Shown here: in pieces, positions 8,448-17,625 of the stretch
Layout of the letters: each line of letters starts with the position of its first letter
Position numbering within the stretch: position 1 is the stretch's first letter
Source: Rhodobacter sp.
Lineage (GTDB): Bacteria > Pseudomonadota > Alphaproteobacteria > Rhodobacterales > Rhodobacteraceae
Length of the DNA: 64,000 nucleotides
Reading direction: 5' to 3'
Assembly (NCBI GenBank): GCA_013821825.1
Contig: PNJK01000011.1
Location: 1-64,000, forward strand
Made by a program: the position numbers and the translations under genes
The notes under the pieces: generated by a model
What the model was told of the DNA's origin: nothing
Database searches by the model: none
Seen by the model: only the letters and a program-made list of their open reading frames with translations

Positions 8448-9397
8448 CAGCGCATCTCCCCGCTGAGATAGGACGCGTGGATCGCATGGGCAAGCGTTGC
8501 CACCTCGGCGATGAACCGCGTCAGATATTCGTGCAGGCCTTCTTCGAAGATGCCATCGGTCGTCGTCGCCTCGATCCCGGCGAAAAGCTCGCGCGCCTTC
8601 GCCAGAGCCTCGGTTTCGCGGCCATAGGATTTTGCCAGACGGCCCAGATGGTTGGCCAGTCCGGCCACGCAGGTCGTGAGTGAACGCGGTGCCTGCGGGT
8701 TCAGGATCAGGAAGTCGGCAATCTTCGCCGCGGTCACTTCGCCACCATAGGCCCAGTGGAAGGCCCGCTGCGCCCCCATGGCGCGCAACAGCGTTGTCCA
8801 TTGATAGTTGTCCAGGCCCGAGCCTACGAAATCGACCCGCGGCAGCAAAACATAGTATTTCACATCCATCAGGCGGGCGGTGTTGTCGCCGCGTTCCAGA
8901 TAGTAGCCGATATTCAGGAAGTTGTACCCGTCATTGCGCAGGAGCGTGGCGTCAATCGCCCCCCGGACCATCGCCGCGTGTCGCATCACCCATTCGGTCA
9001 GGCGCGACAGTTCCAGTTCGGACCGTGGCTGCCGTTCAAGCGCCTTCAGCTCCTGAAAGGCGGTATTGAGCGCATCCCAGACCTGAGTCGTGAGTGCTGT
9101 CCGCACAATCCGTCCGTTTTCGCGCGCGGCCGTGATGCAGCTTGCCACGGATGAGGGGTTGTCACGATCAAAGAACAGGAAGCTTTCGATGTTCCTTTGC
9201 ACCGGATCGCCGTACTTCTTCGCGAAAGCGTCGGCTATGCCGGTGGCCTGCAACAGACTGTCCCATTCGCTGCGATAGCCGTGGACCGAGGGGATCAGGC
9301 TGATCCGGCTGCCAACCTCAAGCAGGCGCGCCACGGTATCGGCCCGCTCCATGTAGCGGGCGATCCAATAGAGGTTGTCGGCGGTCCGGCTCAGCAT
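8447..9397 (-). CDS. Alpha-E domain protein (DUF403)
   Basis: A 316-residue all-helical protein with two typical alpha-E repeats: LYWIARYMERADTVARLLEV near the N-terminus and a matching YYLERGDNTARLMDVKYY in the middle. The family always accompanies circularly permuted ATP-grasp and transglutaminase proteins, and its biochemical role is unsettled. The ATG at 9397 follows GAAGGACGGGG, a usable ribosome-binding site, and the family N-terminus MLSRTADNLYWIARY starts there. A 124-base gap separates it from the ATP-grasp gene. Confidence 0.93.
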   Translation of the reverse strand: MLSRTADNLYWIARYMERADTVARLLEVGSRISLIPSVHGYRSEWDSLLQATGIADAFAKKYGDPVQRNIESFLFFDRDNPSSVASCITAARENGRIVRTALTTQVWDALNTAFQELKALERQPRSELELSRLTEWVMRHAAMVRGAIDATLLRNDGYNFLNIGYYLERGDNTARLMDVKYYVLLPRVDFVGSGLDNYQWTTLLRAMGAQRAFHWAYGGEVTAAKIADFLILNPQAPRSLTTCVAGLANHLGRLAKSYGRETEALAKARELFAGIEATTTDGIFEEGLHEYLTRFIAEVATLAHAIHASYLSGEMR

Positions 9398-9521
9398 CGG
9401 CGCGCCCCGTCCTTCATCAGTCCCTTGCTGGCCTTTTTTGCCGGCGAAAGAAAAAGACGGCCCGGAAAGCCTGGATGAGCAGCCCGATCGCGCAAAGTGG
9501 TGTCCGACACGACCATCCCCC

Positions 9522-10931
9522 TCATTCGGCCAGCACCCAGGTATCCTTGACCCCACCGCCCTGGGACGAATTCACCACTAACGACCCCTCTTTCAACGCC
9601 ACCCGGGTCAGGCCGCCGGGCACCAGTTCGATTCTCTCGCCCACCAGGCAATAGGGCCGCAAGTCCACATGCCGGGGCGCCACACCCTCTTCGACGAAGG
9701 TCGGCACGTTGGACAACGCCAGCGTCGGTTGCGCGATGTAGTTCCCCGGGTCTTCGACGATCTTGGCCCGGAACCGCTCTACCTCGTCGCGGCTTGATTT
9801 CGGGCCGACCAGCATCCCGTAGCCACCCGAGCCGTGAACTTCCTTCACCACCAATTCCGGCAGATTGGCGAGGACGTGCTTCAGATCATCGGATTTTCCG
9901 CATTGCCATGTGGGCACATTGTTCAGGATCGGTTCTTCGCCAAGATAGAAGCGAACCATTTCAGGCACATAGGTGTAGACCGCCTTGTCATCGGCCACGC
10001 CGGCCCCCGGGGCGCTGCATATGCTGACCCCGCCCGACCGGTAGACATCCATCAGCCCGGGAATGCCCAGCATGCTGTCGGGCCGGAAGCAAAGGGGGTC
10101 CAGATAGGCATCGTCAATCCGCCGATAGATCACATCCACACGCCGCGGTCCTTCGGTCGTGCGCATCCACACATATTCGCCGTCCACGAAGAGATCCTGC
10201 CCCTCGACCAGTTCGACCCCCATCAGGTCGGCCAGCAGGGAATGCTCGTAATAGGCGCTGTTGAAATGGCCCGGCGTCAGGATCACCACCACCGGATCGC
10301 CTTTGCACTTTTTCGGAGCCACGCTGGCCAGCGTGCGCCGCAGCATTTCGGAATAGCCGTCCACCGGTTCGATCCGGTTTTCCCGAAACAGCTCGGGGAA
10401 CATCCGCATCATGATCTCGCGGCTTTCCAGCATGTAGCTGACCCCTGAGGGGGTGCGGCAGTTGTCTTCCAGCACGAAAAACTCATCCGGCCCGGTCCGC
10501 ACGATGTCGATGCCGACAATATGGCTGTAGACGCCTTTGGGCGGCACGAACCCAGCGACGGCCTTCTCGTAGGCCTCGTTCTCGTAGACCAGCCGCGCCG
10601 GAATCCGTCCCGCGCGGATGATTTCGCCGCGGCCATAGACATCAACGAGGAAAGCGTTCAACGCACGCGCCCGCTGCTTGATTCCCTTTTCCAGCCTGGC
10701 CCATTCCGCCGCCGCAAAAACACGCGGGAACATGTCGAATGGGATGAGCCGGTCAGGATCGCCGCCTTCGCCATAGACCGCGAAGGTAATTCCGATCCGG
10801 CGGAACAGCGCCTCGGCTTCGGCCTGTTTCAGGCTTCGCAACTCTTGCGGCATAGCCGCCACCCAATTCTCCAGCCGCGCATAGGGCGAGCGTACGCTTG
10901 TCCCCTGATACATCTCGTTGAACTGGCTCAC
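9522..10931 (-). CDS. Circularly permuted ATP-grasp protein
   Basis: About 469 residues of the circularly permuted ATP-grasp family (COG2308), predicted ATP-dependent amide-bond (peptide) ligases. Visible features are VLEDNCRTPSGVSYMLE, the acidic/Arg strand RRVDVIYRRIDDAYLDP, and the lysine strand VVKEVHGSGGYGMLVGP. I favour the GTG at 10931 (MSQFNEMY), where family similarity begins and a purine-rich GGGGGTGAAGG lies upstream; the alternative ATG at 10958 adds nine residues without a ribosome-binding site. It is the first gene of the leftward alpha-E/transglutaminase/Anbu operon. Substrate unknown. Confidence 0.93.
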   Translation of the reverse strand: MSQFNEMYQGTSVRSPYARLENWVAAMPQELRSLKQAEAEALFRRIGITFAVYGEGGDPDRLIPFDMFPRVFAAAEWARLEKGIKQRARALNAFLVDVYGRGEIIRAGRIPARLVYENEAYEKAVAGFVPPKGVYSHIVGIDIVRTGPDEFFVLEDNCRTPSGVSYMLESREIMMRMFPELFRENRIEPVDGYSEMLRRTLASVAPKKCKGDPVVVILTPGHFNSAYYEHSLLADLMGVELVEGQDLFVDGEYVWMRTTEGPRRVDVIYRRIDDAYLDPLCFRPDSMLGIPGLMDVYRSGGVSICSAPGAGVADDKAVYTYVPEMVRFYLGEEPILNNVPTWQCGKSDDLKHVLANLPELVVKEVHGSGGYGMLVGPKSSRDEVERFRAKIVEDPGNYIAQPTLALSNVPTFVEEGVAPRHVDLRPYCLVGERIELVPGGLTRVALKEGSLVVNSSQGGGVKDTWVLAE

Positions 10932-11088
10932 GCGACCTTCACCCCCGGTTGCTTTCATGCACTAGATCAGCCGAAGGACCTTGCGAAAAGGCCCAGCGGC
11001 AAAAATACGCCCGCCATCTGCCCATCTGCCCCGGTTTTGTGCATTTCCTGCATGGATCACGCCCCAAATCCGGATCGGCCGGCATGCC

Positions 11089-11796
11089 TCACGCCCAGCG
11101 CAACTCGGCAAGCAGCGGAAGGTGGTCCGAGGCTTGCACGCCCTTGCGTCGCGGCACGGCAACCGGGTCCAGCGTCAAATCATGAGAATGCGCCATCCGG
11201 TCCAGCGCCAGATGCGGCAAGTTCGAGGGAAAGGTCGGCTCTGGTGGCAGCAACCGGAAGACGCGCACCAGCCGACCCAAGCCCACTTGGCGGGAATATT
11301 CGTTGAAATCCCCAAGAAGGACCGTCGGCCGCGGAGGATGGCGCAAGACGGCATCGCGGATCGTGTCCAACTGCCGCCTGCGCGAGGCTCGCAGCAGTCC
11401 AAGATGCAGTGCGACCACACGCAACGGCCCCGGTCCGCCATCCAGATCGGCGATTACTGCGCCGCGCGGCTCGATTCCCGGCAGGTTAAGCCTTTCCAAC
11501 CCCGCAAGTCGTATTCCCGACCGTGCGAGGATGGCATTGCCATGCCAGCCGATGCTGGCCGCGTTGATCCCGATCGGTAGCGGCTCCAACCCTGTCCTTT
11601 CCGCGATGATGTCACGCGGCAAGGCCGCAGGACGGGTACCCATCCGGAAGTCAGCCTCCTGCAAGACGACGATGTCCGCGCCCAATGCTGAGATTCCATC
11701 CAGCACCCGCCCCGCATCGCGCCGAAGATCGGTGCCAAGGCCCGCGCGGATATTCCATGTTGCCAAACGCAACCCGGGTTTTGAATCCTTGTCCAT
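11089..11796 (-). CDS. Endonuclease/exonuclease/phosphatase (EEP) family protein
   Basis: A 235-residue EEP-fold protein. The motifs appear in order: LATWNIRAG (N-terminal Asn), VVLQEAD (metal-binding Glu), VALHLGLLRASRRRQLDTI, LLGDFNEYS (Asp/Asn) and ASDHLPLLAEL (Asp-His). These make a Mg-dependent phosphodiesterase site, but whether the substrate is DNA, RNA, lipid or inositol phosphate cannot be told. The ATG at 11796 is preferred over an upstream TTG because the conserved strand begins just after it. It is divergent from the next gene with only 42 bases between. Confidence 0.9.
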   Translation of the reverse strand: MDKDSKPGLRLATWNIRAGLGTDLRRDAGRVLDGISALGADIVVLQEADFRMGTRPAALPRDIIAERTGLEPLPIGINAASIGWHGNAILARSGIRLAGLERLNLPGIEPRGAVIADLDGGPGPLRVVALHLGLLRASRRRQLDTIRDAVLRHPPRPTVLLGDFNEYSRQVGLGRLVRVFRLLPPEPTFPSNLPHLALDRMAHSHDLTLDPVAVPRRKGVQASDHLPLLAELRWA

Positions 11797-11838
11797 GTTA
11801 CCAATATAGGTATCATTGTCCTTCAACCGGAATGGCAA

Positions 11839-12513
11839 ATGCCCCTGCCCTCTCTGCCAACGCCCTCGATCATCGTTCTGACTGCGATCCGCCTGTTCCT
11901 GGCAGCCGAGACGGTTCTAGGCGCGGTTACCGGAAATCTTCTGGCCGTGTTTGTTCCAGGTGCGGCGCTTGGGCTGACGTTTCTGCCGCAGCTTCTGGCA
12001 AGCCGGGTGCATCTGCGCCTGCCGAACAGCTTTCTTGCCGCAATTGCGCTGTTCGTACTTGCCACGATCTACCTTGGCGAGCTGCATGATTTCTACAACC
12101 GGTTTTGGTGGTGGGATCTGGTGCTGCACGCCGGTTCGGCCCTGGGTTTCGGCATCCTTGGCTTCCTTCTGATCTTCATGCTGTTCGAGGGCGACCGCTA
12201 TGCCGCTCCGCCCTGGGCGCTTGGTCTGCTCAGCTTTTGCACGGCGATCACTGTCGGGGCGCTGTGGGAGGTCATCGAGTTTGCAATGGATCAGCTCTTC
12301 GGGCTGAACATGCAGAAGACCGGGCTTGATGACACGATGGGCGACCTGATCGTGAACGCCGTCGGGGCGGGTCTGGCGGCCCTGGCAGGGGTTGGCTATC
12401 TGAATGGGCGAAATCGTGGCCTGGGTGCCGCGTTCGAGGCGTTCATCACCGTCAACCGAACCCGCTTCCGCAAGGTCTTTCCGCACCGTCCCTGGCGCGG
12501 CCCCAAGGATTGA
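11839..12513 (+). CDS. DUF2238-type integral membrane protein
   Basis: A 224-residue protein with about six hydrophobic segments. The motifs LHAGSALGFGILGF, LWEVIEFAMDQL and GLDDTMGDLIVNAVGA match the DUF2238 (YjdF-like) family, whose function is unknown. The basic C-terminal tail (RTRFRKVFPHRPWRG) is presumably cytoplasmic. It lies 51 bases upstream of the ligase-associated exonuclease on the same strand, but no functional link is evident. Confidence 0.8.
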   Translation: MPLPSLPTPSIIVLTAIRLFLAAETVLGAVTGNLLAVFVPGAALGLTFLPQLLASRVHLRLPNSFLAAIALFVLATIYLGELHDFYNRFWWWDLVLHAGSALGFGILGFLLIFMLFEGDRYAAPPWALGLLSFCTAITVGALWEVIEFAMDQLFGLNMQKTGLDDTMGDLIVNAVGAGLAALAGVGYLNGRNRGLGAAFEAFITVNRTRFRKVFPHRPWRGPKD

Positions 12514-12564
12514 AGCACCGCAGTGCCCCTTGCAGGCCTCCGTGGCCATGCTACGGTTTTTGCA

Positions 12565-13578
12565 ATGGTTCGCACCGTCCTTACGTTCACTGATCGCGGC
12601 ATCTACTGTCCGGCGGGTGATTTCCACATCGATCCCTGGCGCCCGGTTCCACGTGCCCTGATCACGCATGGCCATTCTGACCACGCCCGACCCGGGATGG
12701 GCGAATACCTGGCAACCCATCAGGCGCTTCCGGTCATCCGACACCGGCTGGGGTCCATTCATGCCAAGGGGATCGGCTATGGTGAGCCGCGACAGATCGG
12801 CGGGGCGGTGGTGTCGTTTCATCCTGCCGGACATGTCCCCGGCTCGGCCCAGATCCGGGTCGAGGTGGCGGGCGAAGTCTGGGTCGTGTCGGGCGACTAC
12901 AAGACCGAAGGCGACGGATTGGCTGAAGCGTTCGAGCCTGTCACCTGCCATACCTTCATCTCTGAATGCACCTTCGGCCTGCCCGTCTTCCATTGGGAGC
13001 CACAGCCCCTTGTGATGACGAGGATCGCCGACTGGTGGCAGGCGAATGCGACGGCGGGAAAGGTCTCGATCCTCGGGGCGTACAGCTTCGGCAAGGCGCA
13101 GCGACTGCTGTCGGGCCTGCCCGAGGTCGGGCCGATCCTGACCCACGGCGCCGTCGAGGAGATGACCGAGATCTTGCGCGGCCAAGGCTATCGCCTGCCT
13201 TCGACCACCCGTGCGACGCCCGACATTACCAGCAAGACCCATCCCGGCGCGTTGATCATTGCCCCACCCTCGGCGCTTGGGTCCAGTTGGGCAAACCGCC
13301 TTGGCCCGGCCGAAGAGGCCTTCGTTTCCGGCTGGATGGCCCTCCGCGGCATCCGCCGCCGCCGCGCGCTTGGGACCGGCTTTGTCCTGTCCGACCACGC
13401 TGACTGGGCGGGCCTGAATGCCGCGATCAAGACGACAGGGGCGGAAAGGGTCTTTGTCACTCACGGCTATACCGCCATCTTCCGCAACTGGCTGCAGACG
13501 CAGGGCTATGACGCCGGGATCGTCGAAACCCGGTTCACCGGCGATGATGCCGATGACACGGACGAGGTCGTTGGATGA
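12565..13578 (+). CDS. Ligase-associated DNA exonuclease (metallo-beta-lactamase fold)
   Basis: A 337-residue beta-CASP-like metallohydrolase. The zinc motif HxHxDH (THGHSDHARPG, from about residue 35) and later histidines (FHPAGHVPGSAQI, SDHADW, FVTHGY) are present. This is the exonuclease that accompanies a bacterial ATP-dependent ligase in a conserved DNA-repair module, and the ligase indeed follows with a 4-base ATGA overlap. The ATG at 12565 starts the recognisable N-terminus MVRTVLTFTDRGIYC. The usual Lhr-like helicase and PdeM endonuclease partners are not in this window. Confidence 0.93.
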   Translation: MVRTVLTFTDRGIYCPAGDFHIDPWRPVPRALITHGHSDHARPGMGEYLATHQALPVIRHRLGSIHAKGIGYGEPRQIGGAVVSFHPAGHVPGSAQIRVEVAGEVWVVSGDYKTEGDGLAEAFEPVTCHTFISECTFGLPVFHWEPQPLVMTRIADWWQANATAGKVSILGAYSFGKAQRLLSGLPEVGPILTHGAVEEMTEILRGQGYRLPSTTRATPDITSKTHPGALIIAPPSALGSSWANRLGPAEEAFVSGWMALRGIRRRRALGTGFVLSDHADWAGLNAAIKTTGAERVFVTHGYTAIFRNWLQTQGYDAGIVETRFTGDDADDTDEVVG

Positions 13579-15167
13579 ACCGCTTCGCCGCGCTTTTCGC
13601 CGCCTTGGATGGCACGACCAAGACAGGGGCGAAGACGCAGGCCCTGGCGGACTATTTCCGCAACGCGCCCGACGCTGACCGGGTCTGGACCATTGCCCTT
13701 CTGACCGGCCGGAGGCCAAGGCGTGCCGTCACCTCGACCGAACTTCGCCTGTGGGCGGCCGAGGCGGCGGCGATCCCCGATTGGCTGTTCGAGGAAAGCT
13801 ACGCGGTCGTCGGCGACCTTGCCGAGACCATTGCCCTGCTCCTTCCGCCGCCCGAAACCACCTTTGACCTTGGACTTGCCGAAGCGATCCGAGGACAGAT
13901 CCGGTTGACCGGCCAGCCGGTTGACCAGCGCAAAGCGGCGGTGCTGGAAGCCTGGGGAAAACTGCCCGCGACAGAGAGGTTTCTCTATAACAAGCTTCTG
14001 ACCGGAGGCTTCCGGATGGGCGTAGCGCAGGGGCTGCTGACCCGCGCACTGGCGCTTGCGACGGGGGTAGAGGAAGCCACTCTTGCCCATCGGCTAATGG
14101 GCGATTGGGACCCGGCCAATACAACCTTTGACGCCCTGATCGAGGGGGGCGCCGGGGGTGATGCCCGGCCCTATCCCTTTGCGCTTGCCAGCCAGCTGGA
14201 AGACGGGCCCGAGGCGCTTGGCCCGCCAGAGGATTGGCTGGCGGAATGGAAATGGGACGGCATCCGGGGGCAACTGATCGTCCGACCGGGTGCCTTTGCC
14301 CTGTGGAGCCGGGGGGAAGAACTTATCACTGACCGCTTCCCCGAGTTAGGGTCGCTCGCCGATTTCCTGCCCCCCGGCACGGTCATCGACGGCGAGGTGC
14401 TGGCCTGGCACAAGGAGGCAGAACGTCCCCTGGCCTTTGCCGCCCTGCAAAAGCGGATCGGACGCAAGACGGTACCCAAGGCGTTGCTGACTTCCGCCCC
14501 GGCCCGGTTGCTGGCCTATGACCTTCTGGAGGACGGTGGCACCGACATTCGCGACTGTCCGCTCGCCCATCGCCGGGCGCGGTTGGAGGAGGTTGTCGCC
14601 GCCTTGCCCCCGGACCTGCCGCTGGCGATCTCGCCCGCCGTGACGTTCGGCACCTGGGATGCACTTGCCCAGGCCCGCGCCACCGCGCGCGAACGCGAGG
14701 CCGAGGGGGTCATGCTGAAGCGCGCCGCCTCAAGCTATTTCGCCGGTCGAAAACGGGGTGATTGGTGGAAATGGAAGCTGGACCCCTACACGGTGGACGC
14801 CGTGATGCTTTACGCGCAGGCGGGCCATGGAAGGCGGGCGAACCTGTTCACGGATTTCACCTTTGGCATCCGGGACGGCATCGAACTTGTGCCATTCACC
14901 AAAGCTTATTCCGGCCTTACGGACGCCGAATTCGCTGAAATTACGCGCTGGGTGCAGGCCCACACGCTGGAGCGCTTCGGACCGGTTCGCAAGGTGCCTG
15001 CCGAGCTGGTGTTCGAGATCGGCTTCGAAGGCCTGCAGTCCAGCCCGCGGCACAAGTCCGGCATTGCCCTGCGCTTTCCCAGAATGCTGCGCTGGCGGCG
15101 CGACAAGGGCGTTGACGAGGTAGACACACTGCAGTCCCTGCGTGCGCTGCTGAAAGCGGCGGACTGA
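13575..15167 (+). CDS. ATP-dependent DNA ligase
   Basis: A 530-residue ligase with an N-terminal DNA-binding helical domain, the adenylation domain with the KxDG motif (EWKWDGIRG, lysine near residue 225), motif IV (EGVMLKRA), motif V (WWKWKLDPYTVDAVML) and a C-terminal OB domain. It seals nicks using ATP, in addition to the NAD-dependent LigA expected elsewhere. Its start overlaps the exonuclease stop (ATGA), marking a repair operon. No LexA box is evident upstream of the pair. Confidence 0.95.
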   Translation: MNRFAALFAALDGTTKTGAKTQALADYFRNAPDADRVWTIALLTGRRPRRAVTSTELRLWAAEAAAIPDWLFEESYAVVGDLAETIALLLPPPETTFDLGLAEAIRGQIRLTGQPVDQRKAAVLEAWGKLPATERFLYNKLLTGGFRMGVAQGLLTRALALATGVEEATLAHRLMGDWDPANTTFDALIEGGAGGDARPYPFALASQLEDGPEALGPPEDWLAEWKWDGIRGQLIVRPGAFALWSRGEELITDRFPELGSLADFLPPGTVIDGEVLAWHKEAERPLAFAALQKRIGRKTVPKALLTSAPARLLAYDLLEDGGTDIRDCPLAHRRARLEEVVAALPPDLPLAISPAVTFGTWDALAQARATAREREAEGVMLKRAASSYFAGRKRGDWWKWKLDPYTVDAVMLYAQAGHGRRANLFTDFTFGIRDGIELVPFTKAYSGLTDAEFAEITRWVQAHTLERFGPVRKVPAELVFEIGFEGLQSSPRHKSGIALRFPRMLRWRRDKGVDEVDTLQSLRALLKAAD

Positions 15168-15302
15168 ACGGTGAGGGCCGTAGCAATTCCTTGCGAGCAT
15201 GGCCCCGGAATCCCTTGCAGGAGCTTTTCCGCCCCGCACCCGGGGTTGCGCCTGCCCACCTCAGCACCCTAGATGTGAACAACCTGTTTTCCGGAGTGTT
15301 CC

Positions 15303-17129
15303 ATGTCCTTGCCCCTGCCCCAGCCCGTCTTCGATGCCCACGCCGCCAGTGGCGGTTTCGGCGATCTGCCCGACTGGGACCTGAGCGACCTTTACCTCTC
15401 ACCAGATGCGCCCGATTTCGCTTTCGACATGGCGGCGCTGGACAAGGGCTGCTCTGCCTTTGCCGCGACCTACGAAGGCAAGCTTGCAGGGCTGGGCGCA
15501 GCCGCGCTTCTGGCCTGCGTGCAGGAATATGAACAGATCGACGTCCTCGCCGGGCGGCTGATGTCCTATGCGGGGCTGCGCTATTACCAGAACACCATGG
15601 ACAGCGAGCGTGCCAAGTTCATGGCCGATGCGCAGGACCGGGTGACCAATGCCACCACGCCGCTGGTCTTCTTCAGCCTTGAATTCAACCGGTTGGAAGA
15701 TGCGCATCTGAACCGCCTGATGGCGGAAAGCTCCGGACTTGCGCGCTACGAGCCGGTCTTCGACCGGATGCGTGCGATGCGGCCGCATCAGCTTTCGGAT
15801 GAGCTGGAGAAGTTCCTGCACGATGAAAGCGTTGTTGGCGCAAGTGCCTGGAACAGGCTTTTCGACGAGACGATGGCCGGCTTGATGTTCACCGTCTCCG
15901 GCGAGGCTGAACCTCTGAACCTTGAAGCGACGCTGAACCTTCTGACCGACCCTGCCCGCCCCAGGCGCGAAGCGGCGGCGCGGGCCCTGGCCGAGGTCTT
16001 TGACAAGAACTCCCGCCTTTTCGCACGCGTCCACAACACGCTGGCCAAGGAAAAGGAAATCCACGACCGCTGGCGCAAGATGCCGACCCCTCAACACGGC
16101 CGCCACCTGTCGAACCACGTCGAGCCTGAGGTGGTGGAGGCGCTGCGCAATGCCGTCGTAGCGGCCTATCCAAAGCTGTCGCACCGCTACTATCGCCTGA
16201 AAGCCAAATGGCTGGGTCTGGAAAAGCTGCAGGTCTGGGACCGCAACGCGCCCCTGCCGATCGAGACGCCGAAGCTGGTCGACTGGCCCACGGCCCGCGC
16301 CATGGTGATGGACGCCTACGGCGCCTTCGATCCGCGGATGGCCGACCTGGCAAAACCGTTCTTCGACAAGGGCTGGATCGACGCGGGAGTGAAGCCCGGC
16401 AAGGCCCCAGGCGCCTTTGCGCATCCGACGGTGACGACGGTTCACCCTTACGTCATGCTCAACTACCTTGGCAAACCGCGCGACGTGATGACCCTTGCGC
16501 ATGAGCTGGGCCACGGCGTCCATCAGGTTCTGGCGGCGGGACAGGGTGAACTGCTTGCGTCTACCCCCCTGACGCTGGCCGAAACCGCAAGCGTCTTCGG
16601 CGAGATGCTGACCTTCCGCAAGCTGCTGGATCAGGCCACGACGCAGGGCGAAAGAAAGACCCTGCTTGCAGGCAAGGTGGAGGACATGATCAACACGGTC
16701 GTCCGCCAGATCGCATTCTACGATTTCGAGTGCAAGCTTCATGCCGCCCGGGCCGAAGGTGAACTGACGCCGGATGACATCAACGCGCTCTGGATGTCGG
16801 TTCAGGCGGAATCGCTGGGCGACGCCTTCGAGTTCACGGATGGATACGAGACTTTCTGGGCCTATATCCCCCACTTCGTCCACTCGCCCTTCTACGTCTA
16901 CGCCTATGCCTTCGGCGACGGGCTGGTGAACGCGCTATACGCTGCCTTTGCAGCTGGATTGCCAGAGTTTCAGGAGAAATACTTCGAGATGCTGAAGGCG
17001 GGCGGATCGAAGCACCACAAGGAATTGCTGGCCCCGTTCGGCCTTGATGCCTCGGACCCGAAATTCTGGGACAAGGGCCTGAACATGATCGCGGGTTTCA
17101 TCGACGAGCTGGAGGCGATGGAAGCCTGA
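15303..17129 (+). CDS. pepF: M3 family oligoendopeptidase (PepF type)
   Basis: A 608-residue cytoplasmic zinc peptidase of the M3B oligoendopeptidase F family, degrading short peptides. The HExxH motif (LAHELGHGVHQ) is near residue 400, and the downstream glutamate lies in TLAETASVFGEMLTF. The length is normal. It is separated from the ligase gene by 135 bases and probably has its own promoter. The ATG at 15303 gives the expected short N-terminal extension before WDLSDLY. Confidence 0.95.
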   Translation: MSLPLPQPVFDAHAASGGFGDLPDWDLSDLYLSPDAPDFAFDMAALDKGCSAFAATYEGKLAGLGAAALLACVQEYEQIDVLAGRLMSYAGLRYYQNTMDSERAKFMADAQDRVTNATTPLVFFSLEFNRLEDAHLNRLMAESSGLARYEPVFDRMRAMRPHQLSDELEKFLHDESVVGASAWNRLFDETMAGLMFTVSGEAEPLNLEATLNLLTDPARPRREAAARALAEVFDKNSRLFARVHNTLAKEKEIHDRWRKMPTPQHGRHLSNHVEPEVVEALRNAVVAAYPKLSHRYYRLKAKWLGLEKLQVWDRNAPLPIETPKLVDWPTARAMVMDAYGAFDPRMADLAKPFFDKGWIDAGVKPGKAPGAFAHPTVTTVHPYVMLNYLGKPRDVMTLAHELGHGVHQVLAAGQGELLASTPLTLAETASVFGEMLTFRKLLDQATTQGERKTLLAGKVEDMINTVVRQIAFYDFECKLHAARAEGELTPDDINALWMSVQAESLGDAFEFTDGYETFWAYIPHFVHSPFYVYAYAFGDGLVNALYAAFAAGLPEFQEKYFEMLKAGGSKHHKELLAPFGLDASDPKFWDKGLNMIAGFIDELEAMEA

Positions 17130-17625
17130 AGCCGCGCATCGACCGGATCGGCAACCACGCACGTTCGCTGCGATCGTCGTGCCGATGCCATGCGCTGCGC
17201 CCGGCACGGAGGAAAAAACCGCTTCGGCCCCCGGCGGGCCGGCAAGCCGTTCGGCAAGAAACACTGCGCGCAATTCCCGCAGAATGGCACAGACCCGCCC
17301 GGCCCCGAGAATGACTTCGGCGGCAGTGGCTTCGTCCCGGTCCCTTCGCCGGCCAAGGCGACGCGCGGCCTCGGCGATATAGCCGTAGTAAGGGGCGTCG
17401 GCGAACATGCCGTCCAGCCATAAGGTTCAGACCAGATCGGTGGCAGCCCGGTCGTCGGGTAACAATAGCGCGCCACAAAGAACTTCTGCGTCCGCAGTCC
17501 CCTGCATGACAGGTTGCGGTGTCGCCAGACTGTCGGCACCGCGGCACTGCGGCAGCGGTCAGGGTTACACTTTGTCATGCCCGGTCGGGATGAATTGGCC
17601 GGTTTTCAGCGGCGCAATGTGGCGG
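17130..17625. other. 496-base region with only a doubtful coding remnant
   Basis: No intact gene was recognised between pepF and the oxidoreductase. The minus strand from 17408 to about 17150 has coding-like composition (see the separate entry). The rest, 17409-17625, shows nothing identifiable. Confidence 0.4.
17150..17408 (-). pseudogene. Possible degraded gene remnant
   Basis: From an ATG at 17408 the minus strand reads MFADAPYYGYIAEAARRLG and continues with alternating GC-rich third positions and an Ala/Glu/Arg composition like real genes here. It then runs, without a stop, antisense into the 3' end of pepF. A TGA lies seven codons before the ATG. I do not recognise a family. It may be the middle of a gene broken at both ends, or chance. 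Confidence 0.25.

Noticed and set aside
15399-16883. A 494-codon minus-strand frame inside pepF
   Set aside because: Antisense shadow of the peptidase, with no domain similarity.
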